Numbered from the stretch's first letter, positions 1 to 5,597 are shown. The stretch is DNA of 7,350 nucleotides from Thiobacter sp964445085 (GCA_964445085.1 CAYUJV010000138.1:1-7350), one strand, 5' to 3'. Numbers and translations: made by a program. The notes: a model not told the origin generated them from the letters alone.

Positions 1-289
1 CAGGCAAGCCCGTGCCGAGGCAGGCGGCAAGCAGCTGCTCCAGCTGGCGGGCGGCATGGGCGAGGCTGTGGATGCCGAACGTGCCGGCCGAGCCCGCAAG
101 CCGGTGCGCCTGCTGGTGCAGCTCGCGCACGCGATCGGGCCCGTGCGCGCCCGCGGCGATGCGCTCGGCGAGCGCGCGCATCTCGGCTGCCTGTCCGGGC
201 AAGCGGGCGAGATAGTCGCTGCGCAGCTGGAGGAGCCTTTGGTGAAAATCGGCACCCGGCAACGGGCTGGAATGGTCGGTGGGTGTCAT
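1..289 (-). CDS. Hpt (histidine phosphotransfer) domain protein, 5' part only
   Basis: The first 96 codons of a gene read leftward from an ATG at 287-289 and leave the window with no stop. Residues about 14-92 look like an Hpt four-helix domain. The signature HRLAGSAGTFG begins at H62, the expected phospho-accepting histidine, followed by an amphipathic helix ending in LEQLL. Hpt domains relay phosphate between receiver domains in the cytoplasm. An in-frame TAA two codons upstream (plus-strand tta at 296-298) excludes a longer N-terminus. No clear Shine-Dalgarno sequence precedes the ATG. A candidate promoter lies just upstream, and a terminator separates the gene from the metal operon, so it is probably an independent unit. 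Because the Hpt domain is N-terminal and the C-terminus is missing, the protein may be a stand-alone Hpt or carry receiver or GGDEF domains further on; I cannot tell which. Confidence 0.8.
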   Translation of the reverse strand, partial: MTPTDHSSPLPGADFHQRLLQLRSDYLARLPGQAAEMRALAERIAAGAHGPDRVRELHQQAHRLAGSAGTFGIHSLAHAARQLEQLLAACLGTGLP

Positions 290-311
290 GGTCGCTTATG
301 CCAACCCGTTG

Positions 312-339
312 ATTATCGGCAGGCAACGGCAAAGGTTAA
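312..339 (-). promoter_or_regulatory. Candidate sigma-70 promoter for the Hpt gene
   Basis: On the minus strand, TTAACC (plus 334-339) and GATAAT (plus 312-317) are separated by 16 bases. They match the -35 consensus at four of six positions and the -10 consensus at five of six. The site is about 23 bases upstream of the Hpt start codon and downstream of the operon terminator, where a promoter for the Hpt gene would be expected. This is by eye only, with no transcript evidence. Confidence 0.45.
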
Positions 340-375
340 CCATTGCGGCCACCCGCCGCCAGCCCGGCCCCGGGC

Positions 376-406
376 AACAAAAAAGCCCCGGGGGCTGCCC
401 GGGGCT
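376..406 (-). terminator. Intrinsic terminator at the end of the metal operon
   Basis: A perfect 9-bp stem, AGCCCCGGG (384-392) pairing with CCCGGGGCT (398-406), encloses a 5-base loop. On the minus strand it is followed directly by a T-rich run (the complement of caacaaaaaa, 375-384). Orientation and position, 23 bases past the stop of the HMA-like gene, make it the terminator of the leftward operon. The plus strand has no T-run after the stem, so it should work in one direction only. Confidence 0.88.
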
Positions 407-429
407 CGGGAACGAGGCGGCGCCGCCAG

Positions 430-792
430 TCACGGATCGCCGTCGCGCCGCCAGGGCGACGGCGGGCGGCTGCAGCAGGCCCCTCCGCCGGACAAGGCAT
501 TGGACTTCGCATTGGCGTCGAGAAAGCGATACCAGGCCGACCGGCAGCGCCAAGAGAGGCCGGTGGCCGGCACGATGCCGGCGTCGGCGAGCAGCTGTTC
601 GATCTCCTTGAAGCCCACGCAGGAAGCATCGTAGCGGATGCGCAGGGATTTCCCGTGGAGGTGAACGTGGGTGATCGGCTCGATCGCCCGCAGCGCCTGC
701 ATCCCTTGCTCCAGGTCGGACATGCTTGCGAGGGGGATCGAGCGGCTCACCTCGAACGCGCCGGCGGCGCGCGTCGCCTTCGTGGTTTTCAC
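430..792 (-). CDS. HMA-like small metal-associated protein without CxxC
   Basis: A 120-residue protein with no signal peptide. Residues about 14-73 follow the beta-alpha-beta-beta-alpha pattern of heavy-metal-associated (HMA/Atx1) domains: a strand ending in SIP, a helix from MSDLEQ, the strand pair THVHLHGKSLRIRYD and a helix FKEIEQLLADAGI. The usual CxxC metal-binding loop is absent; SIPLASMSD occupies that place. Other possible ligands are HVHLH at 42-46, C58, C83 and the pair C106-C107 in the tail. The start is GTG (790-792), chosen because GGAG (plus 802-805) lies 9 bases upstream and an in-frame stop occurs at 817-819; no in-frame ATG exists in between. It begins 16 bases after the SHOCT gene and ends just before the terminator, so it is the last gene of the operon. 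The fold assignment is from pattern only; metal binding is inferred. Confidence 0.72.
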   Translation of the reverse strand: MKTTKATRAAGAFEVSRSIPLASMSDLEQGMQALRAIEPITHVHLHGKSLRIRYDASCVGFKEIEQLLADAGIVPATGLSWRCRSAWYRFLDANAKSNALSGGGACCSRPPSPWRRDGDP

Positions 793-808
793 GCTGGCAT
801 GCTCCGGA

Positions 809-1045
809 CTATTCGCTCAGCTCGCGCTTCTTGCGCTGGAATTCTTCCTGCTCGATCTCCCCGCGCGCGTAGCGTTCCTTGAGGATGTCCAGGGCCGATT
901 TGTCGGCAACCTGGCGCCCCCTGCAACCCGATGCGGACGTGGTGAGCCATTTCACGACGGCGACGATGCCGACGATGATCAATATCCACCACAGGACCAT
1001 GAAAATCCCGCCGTAACCGTATCCCATGCCCCACTGGCCGTACAT
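809..1045 (-). CDS. SHOCT-domain small membrane protein
   Basis: A 78-residue protein with three parts. A Gly/Tyr/Met N-terminus (MYGQWGMGYGYGG) comes first, then one hydrophobic helix at about 14-33 (IFMVLWWILIIVGIVAVV). A short C-terminal domain at about 50-77 follows, with the SHOCT pattern ALDILKERYARGEIEQEEF ending in a basic KKREL. SHOCT domains are short C-terminal helical modules often found on small membrane proteins, thought to mediate oligomerisation; no enzymatic role is known. GAGGT (plus 1051-1055) stands 5 bases upstream of the ATG. The gene lies between the Spy-like gene and the HMA-like gene in the same direction, with short gaps, so it is very probably part of the operon. 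The N-terminal GYG motifs resemble the repeat of the upstream Spy-like protein, which may point to shared membrane-surface or metal contacts; that is inference. Confidence 0.85.
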   Translation of the reverse strand: MYGQWGMGYGYGGIFMVLWWILIIVGIVAVVKWLTTSASGCRGRQVADKSALDILKERYARGEIEQEEFQRKKRELSE

Positions 1046-1084
1046 GCCTGACCTCGCTTCTCAAGGTTCACTGACGTAAGGGAG

Positions 1085-1113
1085 GCCGCAAGCGGGTTAA
1101 ACCCGCCCGCGGC
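1085..1113 (-). promoter_or_regulatory. Nested intergenic hairpin inside the operon
   Basis: The gap between the Spy-like and SHOCT genes holds two nested inverted repeats: an outer GCCGC/GCGGC (1085-1089 with 1109-1113) and an inner GCGGGT/ACCCGC (1092-1097 with 1101-1106), separated by a 2x2 internal loop and closed by a 3-base loop. On the minus strand it starts 8 bases past the Spy-like stop. No T-run follows, so it is more likely an mRNA-stabilising or partial read-through element than a full terminator. Confidence 0.5.
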
Positions 1114-1121
1114 AACGCGCC

Positions 1122-1754
1122 CTAGTAGCCCATCATGCCCCAGCGCCGGAAGCCCTGGCGCAGCTGCTCCCTTTGCTCCTTGGTCAGCACGTCCTCGATT
1201 TTCTTTTCCGCATCGAGGTGCGCGTCCATGGCCTGCCGCTGCAGCTCGCCGATACGGGTGGTGACCTTGTCGATGGCGGCGCGGTCCGGCTTGTCGGCGT
1301 AGTAGAGCTGGCGCAGCTTGTCCTGCTGCTCCCACATCTGCTGCATCAGGCCGCGCTGCTTGACCCAGAGTTCTTCACGAATCTTGCCGATCTTGTCGAC
1401 CTGGTCATCCTTCAGATCCAGCGCCCACAAGCCGTGCATGCGGCCCATGCCCATGCCGCCCATCATGCCCGGACCCATGCCATACCCCGGGCCATATCCA
1501 GGGCCATAACCGGCGCCATAACCGGGGCCATAGCCGCCGCAGCCGCCCATCATCCCCGGCCCCATGCCGTAGCCGGGCCCCTGGCCACCCATCATCCCGG
1601 GGCCGTAGCCGCGCATCATGCCCGGACCATAGCCGCCGTAGCCGGGCGCGGTGCCGGTCGTCTGATCCGCCGCAGTCGCCGCCAGGGGCACGGACACCGC
1701 CAGCGCGACGCCCAACAGCGGGCCAAATACCTTCGCGAGTTTCATCGTTTGCAT
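1122..1754 (-). CDS. Spy/CpxP-like periplasmic protein with Gly-Tyr-Pro-Met repeat
   Basis: A 210-residue exported protein. Residues 1-29 form a signal peptide (hydrophobic core at about 9-26, cleavage near ATAA-D). Residues 37-106 are low-complexity, built of GYGP and PGMM units, with four PGMM copies and one cysteine (C72). Residues about 112-205 are helical and charged, with LDLKDDQ at 112-118 and LTKEQ at 190-194, matching the LTxxQ motif of the Spy/CpxP (metal-resistance periplasmic) family. Relatives act as periplasmic chaperones or metal-stress sensors. The Met-rich repeat suggests Cu(I) or Ag(I) binding, which is inference. The ATG at 1754 is chosen over the one three codons later because AAGGAG (plus 1762-1767) lies 7 bases upstream. 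The protein ends in RRWGMMGY, echoing the repeat. It lies 135 bases downstream of the CusF-like gene. Confidence 0.87.
   Translation of the reverse strand: MQTMKLAKVFGPLLGVALAVSVPLAATAADQTTGTAPGYGGYGPGMMRGYGPGMMGGQGPGYGMGPGMMGGCGGYGPGYGAGYGPGYGPGYGMGPGMMGGMGMGRMHGLWALDLKDDQVDKIGKIREELWVKQRGLMQQMWEQQDKLRQLYYADKPDRAAIDKVTTRIGELQRQAMDAHLDAEKKIEDVLTKEQREQLRQGFRRWGMMGY
1476..1535 (-). repeat. Five 12-bp tandem units encoding GYG(P/A/M)
   Basis: Within the Spy-like gene, residues 74-93 are five consecutive four-residue units GYGP, GYGA, GYGP, GYGP, GYGM. In DNA this is a 12-bp imperfect tandem repeat, seen on the plus strand as recurring GCCATA(A/T/G)CC. A looser Gly/Tyr/Pro/Met-rich region, including four PGMM units, spans 1437-1646. 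Such in-frame repeats can change copy number by slippage or recombination without breaking the frame. Confidence 0.8.
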
Positions 1755-1889
1755 CGTTCATCTCCTTTTTTCTTCAGCACTACCCAACAACCGGGCCGCC
1801 GCGCTCCCCCGGAAGCGACCCGATGACCTTTCGACTGCGCACGCCGTCCGACGATCCGTGCGCCGCACGAATGAAAATGATGCCCGCGC
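1755..1889 (-). other. Intergenic gap between CusF-like and Spy-like genes
   Basis: This 135-base gap is the largest inside the operon. It holds the AAGGAG ribosome-binding site of the Spy-like gene (1762-1767) and a small hairpin, CGTGC/GCACG (1857-1861 with 1865-1869), about 20 bases past the CusF-like stop. The hairpin has no T-run on the minus strand. I see no convincing -35/-10 pair, so read-through from upstream is the simplest reading, though an internal promoter of another sigma class is possible. Confidence 0.4.
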
Positions 1890-2222
1890 CTAGCGCACGG
1901 GCTCGATCTCGCTGACGCTCAATACGCCATTGATCTGCTCCGCCCGGAACTTCACCTTGTCCCCTGGCTGCACGCGGTCCAGCAGCGCCGGGTCGGTCGC
2001 GCGGAAAATCATCGTCATGGCCGGCATGCCGAGATTCTCCAGGGGACCATGCTTGATGGTCAGTTTGCCTTGCGCCCGGTCGACTTTCCTGACGACGCCT
2101 TCCGAAAGCATCGCGCCGTGATCCGCAACAGCCGCGCCTGGCATCTGCATTGGGCCGTCATGGGCATGCGCGGACCGGGCAAGTGAAGAAAGCGTGAACA
2201 AAGCAATGAACAGGGACTTCAT
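1890..2222 (-). CDS. CusF-like periplasmic copper-binding protein
   Basis: A 110-residue exported protein. The signal peptide (about 1-20) ends in AHA, so the mature protein would begin at H21 with HDGPMQMP. Residues about 40-108 match the small beta-barrel of CusF, the periplasmic Cu(I)/Ag(I) chaperone of the Cus efflux system, with the core LTIKHGPLENLGMPAMTM. In CusF the metal site uses one His and two Met capped by a Trp; here H58, M69 and M71 are kept, but the Trp position is M66. The mature N-terminus adds His and Met (H21, M25, M27, H35, M38). AGGAG (plus 2229-2233) lies 6 bases upstream of the ATG. The gene starts 46 bases after the oxidase, so the two are probably co-transcribed. Its likely job is carrying or buffering Cu(I) in the periplasm, perhaps handing it to the oxidase. 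Confidence 0.88.
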   Translation of the reverse strand: MKSLFIALFTLSSLARSAHAHDGPMQMPGAAVADHGAMLSEGVVRKVDRAQGKLTIKHGPLENLGMPAMTMIFRATDPALLDRVQPGDKVKFRAEQINGVLSVSEIEPVR

Positions 2223-2268
2223 GGGCTACTCCTACATTAGTACGTGAGTTGGAAAATGTGCGTGGCCA

Positions 2269-3639
2269 TCAGTGCTCATGGCCGGCGCCGGGCTTGCGCA
2301 CGCTGAATTTCGCGCTGCCGCCGTCGGTGGTCGCCGCCTGCTCCGGCGCGGGCGCGTCTCCGGTCCATTCGCGCGCCACCGTGCCTGGCGGGTGCTTGTA
2401 CCAGCCGGGATCCGTGTAGTCGCCCGGCCTGATGTCCGGGTGCACCTTCACCACGCTGAACATGCCACCCATTTCCACGGGGCCGAAGGGGCCGGCGCCA
2501 GTCATCATCGGCAGGGTGTTGTCCGGCAGCGGCATCTCCATCGCGCCCATCTCGGCCATGCCCGAACTGCCCATGGCCATGTAGTCCGGCACCAGCTTCG
2601 CGATCTTCTCGCTGATGCCGGTCTGATCCACGCCGATGAGCGTTGGCACGTTGTGGCCCATGGCATTCATGGTGTGGTGGGACTTGTGGCAGTGGATCGC
2701 CCAGTCGCCCGGATGCACCGCATCGAACTCGAAGGCGCGCATCTGGCCGACGGCGCAGTCGACGGTCACCTCCGGCCAGCGCGCGGACTTGGGCACCCAG
2801 CCACCGTCGGTGCCGGTGACCTCGAAGTGGTAGCCATGCAGATGAATCGGATGATTGGTCATGGTGAGGTTGCCGAAGCGGATGCGCGCGCGATCGCCCT
2901 GGCGCACCACGATCGGGTCGATGCCCGGGAAGACCCGGCTGTTCCAGGTCCACAGGTGGAAGTCGAGCATGGTGTTGACCCTGGGCGTATAGCTGCCCGG
3001 GGCGATGTCGTAGGCGGTCATGATGAACAGGAAGTCGCGATCGACGCGGTAATGGTTCGGATTGCGCGGATGCACGATCAGCCCGCCGTACATGCCCATG
3101 GCCATCTGCACCATCTCGTCCGCGTGCGGGTGGTACATGAAGGTGCCGGATTTCTTCATCTCGAATTCGTAGACGAAAGTCTTGCCCGGCTGGATCTGCG
3201 GCTGGGTGAGCCCGCCCACGCCGTCCATGCCGTTGGGCAGCAGGATGCCGTGCCAGTGCACCGTGGTGTGCTCGGGCAGTTTGTTGGTGACGAAGATGCG
3301 CACCTTGTCGCCCTCGACGCACTCCAGGGTGGGGCCGGGGCTGCTGCCGTTGTAGCCCCACATGTTGACCTTCATGCCCGGGGCGAACTCGCGCACCACG
3401 GGTTCCGCCACCAGGTGGAATTCCTTCCAGCCGTTCTTCATGCGGAACGGCAGGGTCCAGCCGTTGAGGGTGACGATGGGGTTGTAGGCGCGGCCGCTGC
3501 CGGGGTGCAGCGGCGGTTGCGTGTTCGGATCGGTGAAGCTCTTCGCTTCGGGAATCGCGGCGGCCGCCGCCCTGCTCACCACCCCGGCGCCGAGCACGGT
3601 GGCACCGGCGCCGCGAAGAAAGTCTCTGCGTGAAACCAT
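2269..3639 (-). CDS. Tat-exported multicopper oxidase (copper oxidase)
   Basis: A 456-residue protein starting with the twin-arginine signal SRRDFLRG (3-10) and an Ala-rich cleavage region near 28, so it is exported folded to the periplasm. All four copper-ligand motifs are present: HWHG at 128-131, HPH at 170-172, HPIHLHG at 263-269 and HCH at 316-318 with H322 and the likely type-1 axial ligand M327. These define the type-1 and trinuclear copper sites that couple substrate oxidation to reduction of oxygen to water. Only about 90 residues separate HPH from HPIHLHG, too few for the middle domain of three-domain CueO or CopA, so a two-domain form is likely. After about 340 comes a Met-rich C-terminal extension (M354-M393). 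GAGAGGA (plus 3647-3653) precedes the ATG by 7 bases, and the gene starts 22 bases after the outer-membrane channel gene. The likely substrate is Cu(I), inferred from context. Confidence 0.95.
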   Translation of the reverse strand: MVSRRDFLRGAGATVLGAGVVSRAAAAAIPEAKSFTDPNTQPPLHPGSGRAYNPIVTLNGWTLPFRMKNGWKEFHLVAEPVVREFAPGMKVNMWGYNGSSPGPTLECVEGDKVRIFVTNKLPEHTTVHWHGILLPNGMDGVGGLTQPQIQPGKTFVYEFEMKKSGTFMYHPHADEMVQMAMGMYGGLIVHPRNPNHYRVDRDFLFIMTAYDIAPGSYTPRVNTMLDFHLWTWNSRVFPGIDPIVVRQGDRARIRFGNLTMTNHPIHLHGYHFEVTGTDGGWVPKSARWPEVTVDCAVGQMRAFEFDAVHPGDWAIHCHKSHHTMNAMGHNVPTLIGVDQTGISEKIAKLVPDYMAMGSSGMAEMGAMEMPLPDNTLPMMTGAGPFGPVEMGGMFSVVKVHPDIRPGDYTDPGWYKHPPGTVAREWTGDAPAPEQAATTDGGSAKFSVRKPGAGHEH

Positions 3640-3661
3640 GTCCTTGTCCTCTCTCTCTGCC

Positions 3662-5065
3662 TCAGTGCCCGCCGGCCGGCTCGGCCACCGGCGTCAGTCC
3701 GCCCTTCATGGCCACACCGCGCACCCCGCCGCCGGTGAGCGCGCTCTGCAGATCGGCGTCGGCCAGCCAGAAGTCGCGCAGGGCCTCGATGTAGCCGTTC
3801 ACGCTCGCCATCTGGCTGCGCGCGTCGGCCAGCAGTTCGAACACGCTGATCAGCATGCCGTTGTAGCGCAGCAGGTTTTCCTCCGCGATCTGCTTGCGCA
3901 GGGGCACGATTTCGTCGCGGTAGTGGCGCGCCAGATCGAAGGCGGTCTGGTACGCGGCGTAAGCCTCGCGCACCTGGGAACGGGCGTTGATCGCGACCTC
4001 GCTCAGGCGGTTGACGGCCTGCATATAGACGGCCTCGGCACGGGCGACCTTGGCGTCGCCGGAGTCGAAGATCGGAATCGACAGTTCGATTTCGTAGCCG
4101 GTCTGACGCGGCTCGCCGCTGCTGCTGTTGCGCAGGTAGCTCGCGTCCAGCACGTTCACGAAGCGCGTGGCCCGGGTGAGCCCGAGCGACTTGGCCAGTC
4201 CGTCCACCTCCTTGCGCGCCGCCTGGACGTCGAGGCGCTGGTCGATGGCTTCGGCCTCGATCGTCGGCTGCGCCTTCGCCGCCTTCGGCAGTTCGGGCAG
4301 ATGGTCGGGCAGTCGGAAGCGGATGTCTTCCCCGGAGAGGCCCATCAGGCGCGTCAGCCGCTCGCGCTCGGCCAGCGCCGTCTGCCTGGTGCGCGCCAGC
4401 TGCGCCGCGGTCTCGGCGTAGAACACCTGCTGCCGCGACTGGTCGAGCTTGCTCCAGTTGCCGGCGGCGGCCATGCGCCGCGCCAGGTCCGCACTGGCGT
4501 CGGCCACGTCCTTGACGTCTTCCATGTAGCGCACGCCCTGCTCCGCCGCCACGGCGGAAAAATAGGCGCGGCGAGTGTCGGCCGCCACGCGCATCACTTC
4601 GGCGGTGACGCGCAGCTGCGTCTGCTCGAAGCGGCGGGTTTCGATCCGGGTGCGCGTCGGCAGGGTGAGCAGGCCCAGGACGTCGAACAGGAACTTGCGC
4701 TCGATGTCGACGACCTCGCCGCCGGGGCCGTCCCGCTCCAGGCGCTGGAACGTGAAGCCGGGATTGCGCAGGCGGCCGGCCTGCACCAGGTTCGCATCGG
4801 CGATGCGCAATTCGCTGTAGGTTGCCTGCAGGCCCGGATTGTTGAGCAATGCGATCTGCACCGCATCGTCCACGCTCAGGGGGCGGGCCAGCAGCGGCTC
4901 GATGCGCGTCCGGATTGCGTCGCGGTCGCGCGCCGTCTGCGCCCATTGCACGTCCTTGCCGAGGCCGGCTTTGGCCGCGTCCTGCACCGGGCCGAAGCCG
5001 CCGTCCGGCGCCAGGCTGGCGCAGCCGCCCAGCAGCACCAGGGCTGCCAGAAACAATGATTTCAT
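3662..5065 (-). CDS. TolC/CusC-family outer-membrane efflux lipoprotein
   Basis: A 467-residue protein close to the usual length of CusC-type outer-membrane factors. It begins with a short hydrophobic leader and a lipobox LGGC (12-15), so it should be cleaved and lipidated at C15; Ala at +2 fits outer-membrane sorting. Two internally similar halves follow, each opening with helical stretches such as LSVDDAVQIALLNNPGL (about 63-79) and a beta-prone segment around FTFQRLERD and GYEIELSIPIFDSG, typical of the two-repeat OEP/TolC fold. Such trimers form the channel of RND and related efflux pumps. GGAG (plus 5073-5076) stands 7 bases upstream of the ATG. The gene is second in the operon, immediately before the copper oxidase. 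No inner-membrane pump or adaptor gene is visible here, so it may pair with distant CusBA-like components or simply let periplasmic copper out; that is inference. Confidence 0.94.
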   Translation of the reverse strand: MKSLFLAALVLLGGCASLAPDGGFGPVQDAAKAGLGKDVQWAQTARDRDAIRTRIEPLLARPLSVDDAVQIALLNNPGLQATYSELRIADANLVQAGRLRNPGFTFQRLERDGPGGEVVDIERKFLFDVLGLLTLPTRTRIETRRFEQTQLRVTAEVMRVAADTRRAYFSAVAAEQGVRYMEDVKDVADASADLARRMAAAGNWSKLDQSRQQVFYAETAAQLARTRQTALAERERLTRLMGLSGEDIRFRLPDHLPELPKAAKAQPTIEAEAIDQRLDVQAARKEVDGLAKSLGLTRATRFVNVLDASYLRNSSSGEPRQTGYEIELSIPIFDSGDAKVARAEAVYMQAVNRLSEVAINARSQVREAYAAYQTAFDLARHYRDEIVPLRKQIAEENLLRYNGMLISVFELLADARSQMASVNGYIEALRDFWLADADLQSALTGGGVRGVAMKGGLTPVAEPAGGH

Positions 5066-5154
5066 GCTTGGACTCCGTCTGTTGAGAGGTGCGCCGCGGG
5101 CCGGGGCACGCGCGCACGCCTACACTGCCGCGGCCCGGCGGGCGCGGCGCTCAA

Positions 5155-5544
5155 TCAGGGTGCGGAGCTTCGGGGTGGGCGTTCGGGGCCTTCCGGCTGG
5201 AAGCCGGCGTAGGCGCGCTCGAACAGGGGAATGACAGTGGAAACCGGTTGGTCGGGCACGGGGAGCCGGAAGGAAGCCGGCAGGCTGAAGGCGCCCACGC
5301 AGCAATCGGCGCAGTGGCCGCAGCTGCCCTGGGCGTGCGGATTCGGCTGGCGGGGTCCGTCCTGCTCGCCATGATCCATGCCATGGCAGTGCATGGCCTC
5401 CATCTCGTCGGCCCCGTGCATGGCGGACTGCGCGGCCGAAGCGCTCTCCATCGGGCAATGCGCCACGGCGACCGCCGCCACCGCGCGCAGCGGCAGCGTG
5501 AGGATCAGGGCGATCAGCAGCCAGGTGGTGAGCTTGTTGGCCAT
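5155..5544 (-). CDS. Cys/His/Met-rich exported protein, CzcI/DUF2946-like
   Basis: A 129-residue protein with an N-terminal signal sequence (hydrophobic core at about 8-19; several Ala cleavage sites between 23 and 28). The following 55 residues are packed with metal ligands: HCPM at 29-32, AMHG, MHCHGMDHG at 51-59 and CGHCADCC at 75-82. The C-terminus (about 85-126) is ligand-poor and ends in GPERPPR, reminiscent of the ends of CzcI-like and DUF2946 small metal-resistance proteins; that family link is from memory of the general pattern and is tentative. It is the first gene of the operon, 89 bases ahead of the channel gene. No clear Shine-Dalgarno sequence is seen before the ATG at 5544, so expression may be low or depend on other signals. 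Probable role: periplasmic binding or sensing of copper or another soft metal. Confidence 0.8.
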   Translation of the reverse strand: MANKLTTWLLIALILTLPLRAVAAVAVAHCPMESASAAQSAMHGADEMEAMHCHGMDHGEQDGPRQPNPHAQGSCGHCADCCVGAFSLPASFRLPVPDQPVSTVIPLFERAYAGFQPEGPERPPRSSAP

Positions 5545-5597
5545 TGTTTAGGGTTTGCTGCAGGGTCCGGTTTCGTGCGCGAGCCGCGCACGGCGAA

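Noticed and set aside
362..375. Second small palindrome beside the terminator (GCCCGG/CCGGGC)
   Set aside because: The stem is short with a 2-base loop and has no T-run; it is probably just GC-rich sequence and adds nothing to the clear terminator at 376-406.
56..882. Several plus-strand open frames across the left end
   Set aside because: They run opposite the Hpt gene, the terminator and the HMA-like gene, and encode Arg/Pro/Ala-rich low-information sequence.
1800..1840. GGAAGC...GACCTTTC resembling a CueR-type operator
   Set aside because: The half-sites are in the wrong order for the ACCTTCC...GGAAGGT dyad and no promoter with the long spacer typical of MerR-family control was seen.
2272..3633. 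453-codon open frame on the plus strand opposite the copper oxidase
   Set aside because: It mirrors a gene with a Tat signal and four copper motifs, and its product is rich in His, Ala, Val and Gly with no recognisable fold. It is a shadow of codon bias.
3521..5117. Long open frames over the channel gene on the plus strand and in another minus frame
   Set aside because: Both are compositionally odd (Arg/Gly/Ala/His-rich) and lack ribosome-binding sites, whereas the 3662-5065 frame has a lipobox, the family length and a good ribosome-binding site.
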